Part shown: positions 5,564 through 5,757 of the stretch, piece by piece
How the letters are laid out: each line of letters starts with the position of its first letter
Numbering within the stretch: position 1 is the stretch's first letter
Assembly (NCBI GenBank): GCA_027037705.1
Contig: JALVYZ010000470.1
Span: 1 to 5,757, forward strand
Source: a bacterium
Lineage (GTDB): Bacteria; DYJV01; JALVYZ01
Direction of reading: 5' to 3'
Length of the DNA stretch: 5,757 bases
Program-made: the position numbers and the translations under genes
The notes under the pieces: model-generated
The model's input: the letters and a program-made list of their open reading frames with translations, nothing else
What the model was told of the DNA's origin: nothing
The model's database searches: none

Positions 5564-5757
5564 ATGATAAAAATAATAAAATATTTTTTAATTTATGAAG
5601 AAATTCTTGAAGAACAGGGGAAAAAACTTGAAAAGCCATTAAAAAAGGTTGCTTCTGGTGTTGTTATAAAAAATCCATTTGCAGGAAAGTATGTTGAAGA
5701 TTTAACAGAATTAATGGATTTTGGCGAAAAGATGGGAGATGAGCTTGCTAAAAAAGC
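5564..5757 (+). CDS. AA_synth (DUF1185, 'amino acid synthesis') family protein, N-terminal part, cut by window edge
   Basis: Only the first 64 codons and 2 nt are in view; the family is usually about 190-200 residues. The translation opens MIKIIKYFLIYEEILEEQGK, and further on reads VVIKNPFAGKYVEDLTEL followed by GEKMGDELAKK. This reproduces the N-terminal signature of the PF06684 family (a charged helix, then V(I/V)xNPFAGxYVEDL and a GxxLGxxLxxx helix). The family name 'amino acid synthesis' is not backed by a known reaction. It starts 1 nt after the UPF0280 stop with a strong GGGAGG site, so it belongs to the ena-hnr operon. I recall UPF0280 and AA_synth genes near hnr-like genes in other bacteria, which would make this a conserved module, but I cannot check that here. 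Confidence 0.85.
   Translation, partial: MIKIIKYFLIYEEILEEQGKKLEKPLKKVASGVVIKNPFAGKYVEDLTELMDFGEKMGDELAKK

Overview
The window is AT-rich bacterial DNA. Arginine is written mostly as AGA/AGG, and all genes lie on the + strand. The gene content points to an anaerobe that ferments an N-heterocycle, most likely nicotinate (vitamin B3) or a close relative. The sequence does not fix the taxon. The unusual intergenic repeats and codon use would suit a Firmicute-like or deep-branching, possibly thermophilic, anaerobe, but that is a guess.

Layout. Positions 1-1674 hold the C-terminal three quarters of a molybdenum hydroxylase large subunit (xanthine dehydrogenase / nicotinate dehydrogenase type), cut off at its 5' end by the window edge. 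Positions 1675-2121 hold no gene. This spacer is a mosaic of short tandem arrays with unit lengths of 7, 7, 7, 6, 9, 7, 10 and 8 bp, and the first array runs back into the hydroxylase gene and supplies its last residues and stop codon. From 2122 to the window end there is a tightly packed operon: enamidase (ena, 2122-3273), a ferredoxin-type 6-hydroxynicotinate reductase (hnr, 3270-4763), a UPF0280 / ApbE-like protein (4741-5562) and the start of an AA_synth (DUF1185) family protein (5564 to the edge). The junctions are a 4-nt ATGA overlap, a 23-nt overlap and a 1-nt gap, so the four genes are very probably co-transcribed and translationally coupled.

How the genes fit together. In the Eubacterium barkeri pathway a Mo hydroxylase converts nicotinate to 6-hydroxynicotinate, Hnr reduces this with ferredoxin to 1,4,5,6-tetrahydro-6-oxonicotinate, and enamidase opens the ring hydrolytically to 2-formylglutarate plus ammonia. 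All three steps are represented here in adjacent genes. Two features differ from the E. barkeri scheme as I know it. The Mo subunit is one continuous chain rather than two polypeptides, and two families of unknown function are locked into the reductive operon. Those two families, and the repeat mosaic, are the parts most worth following up.
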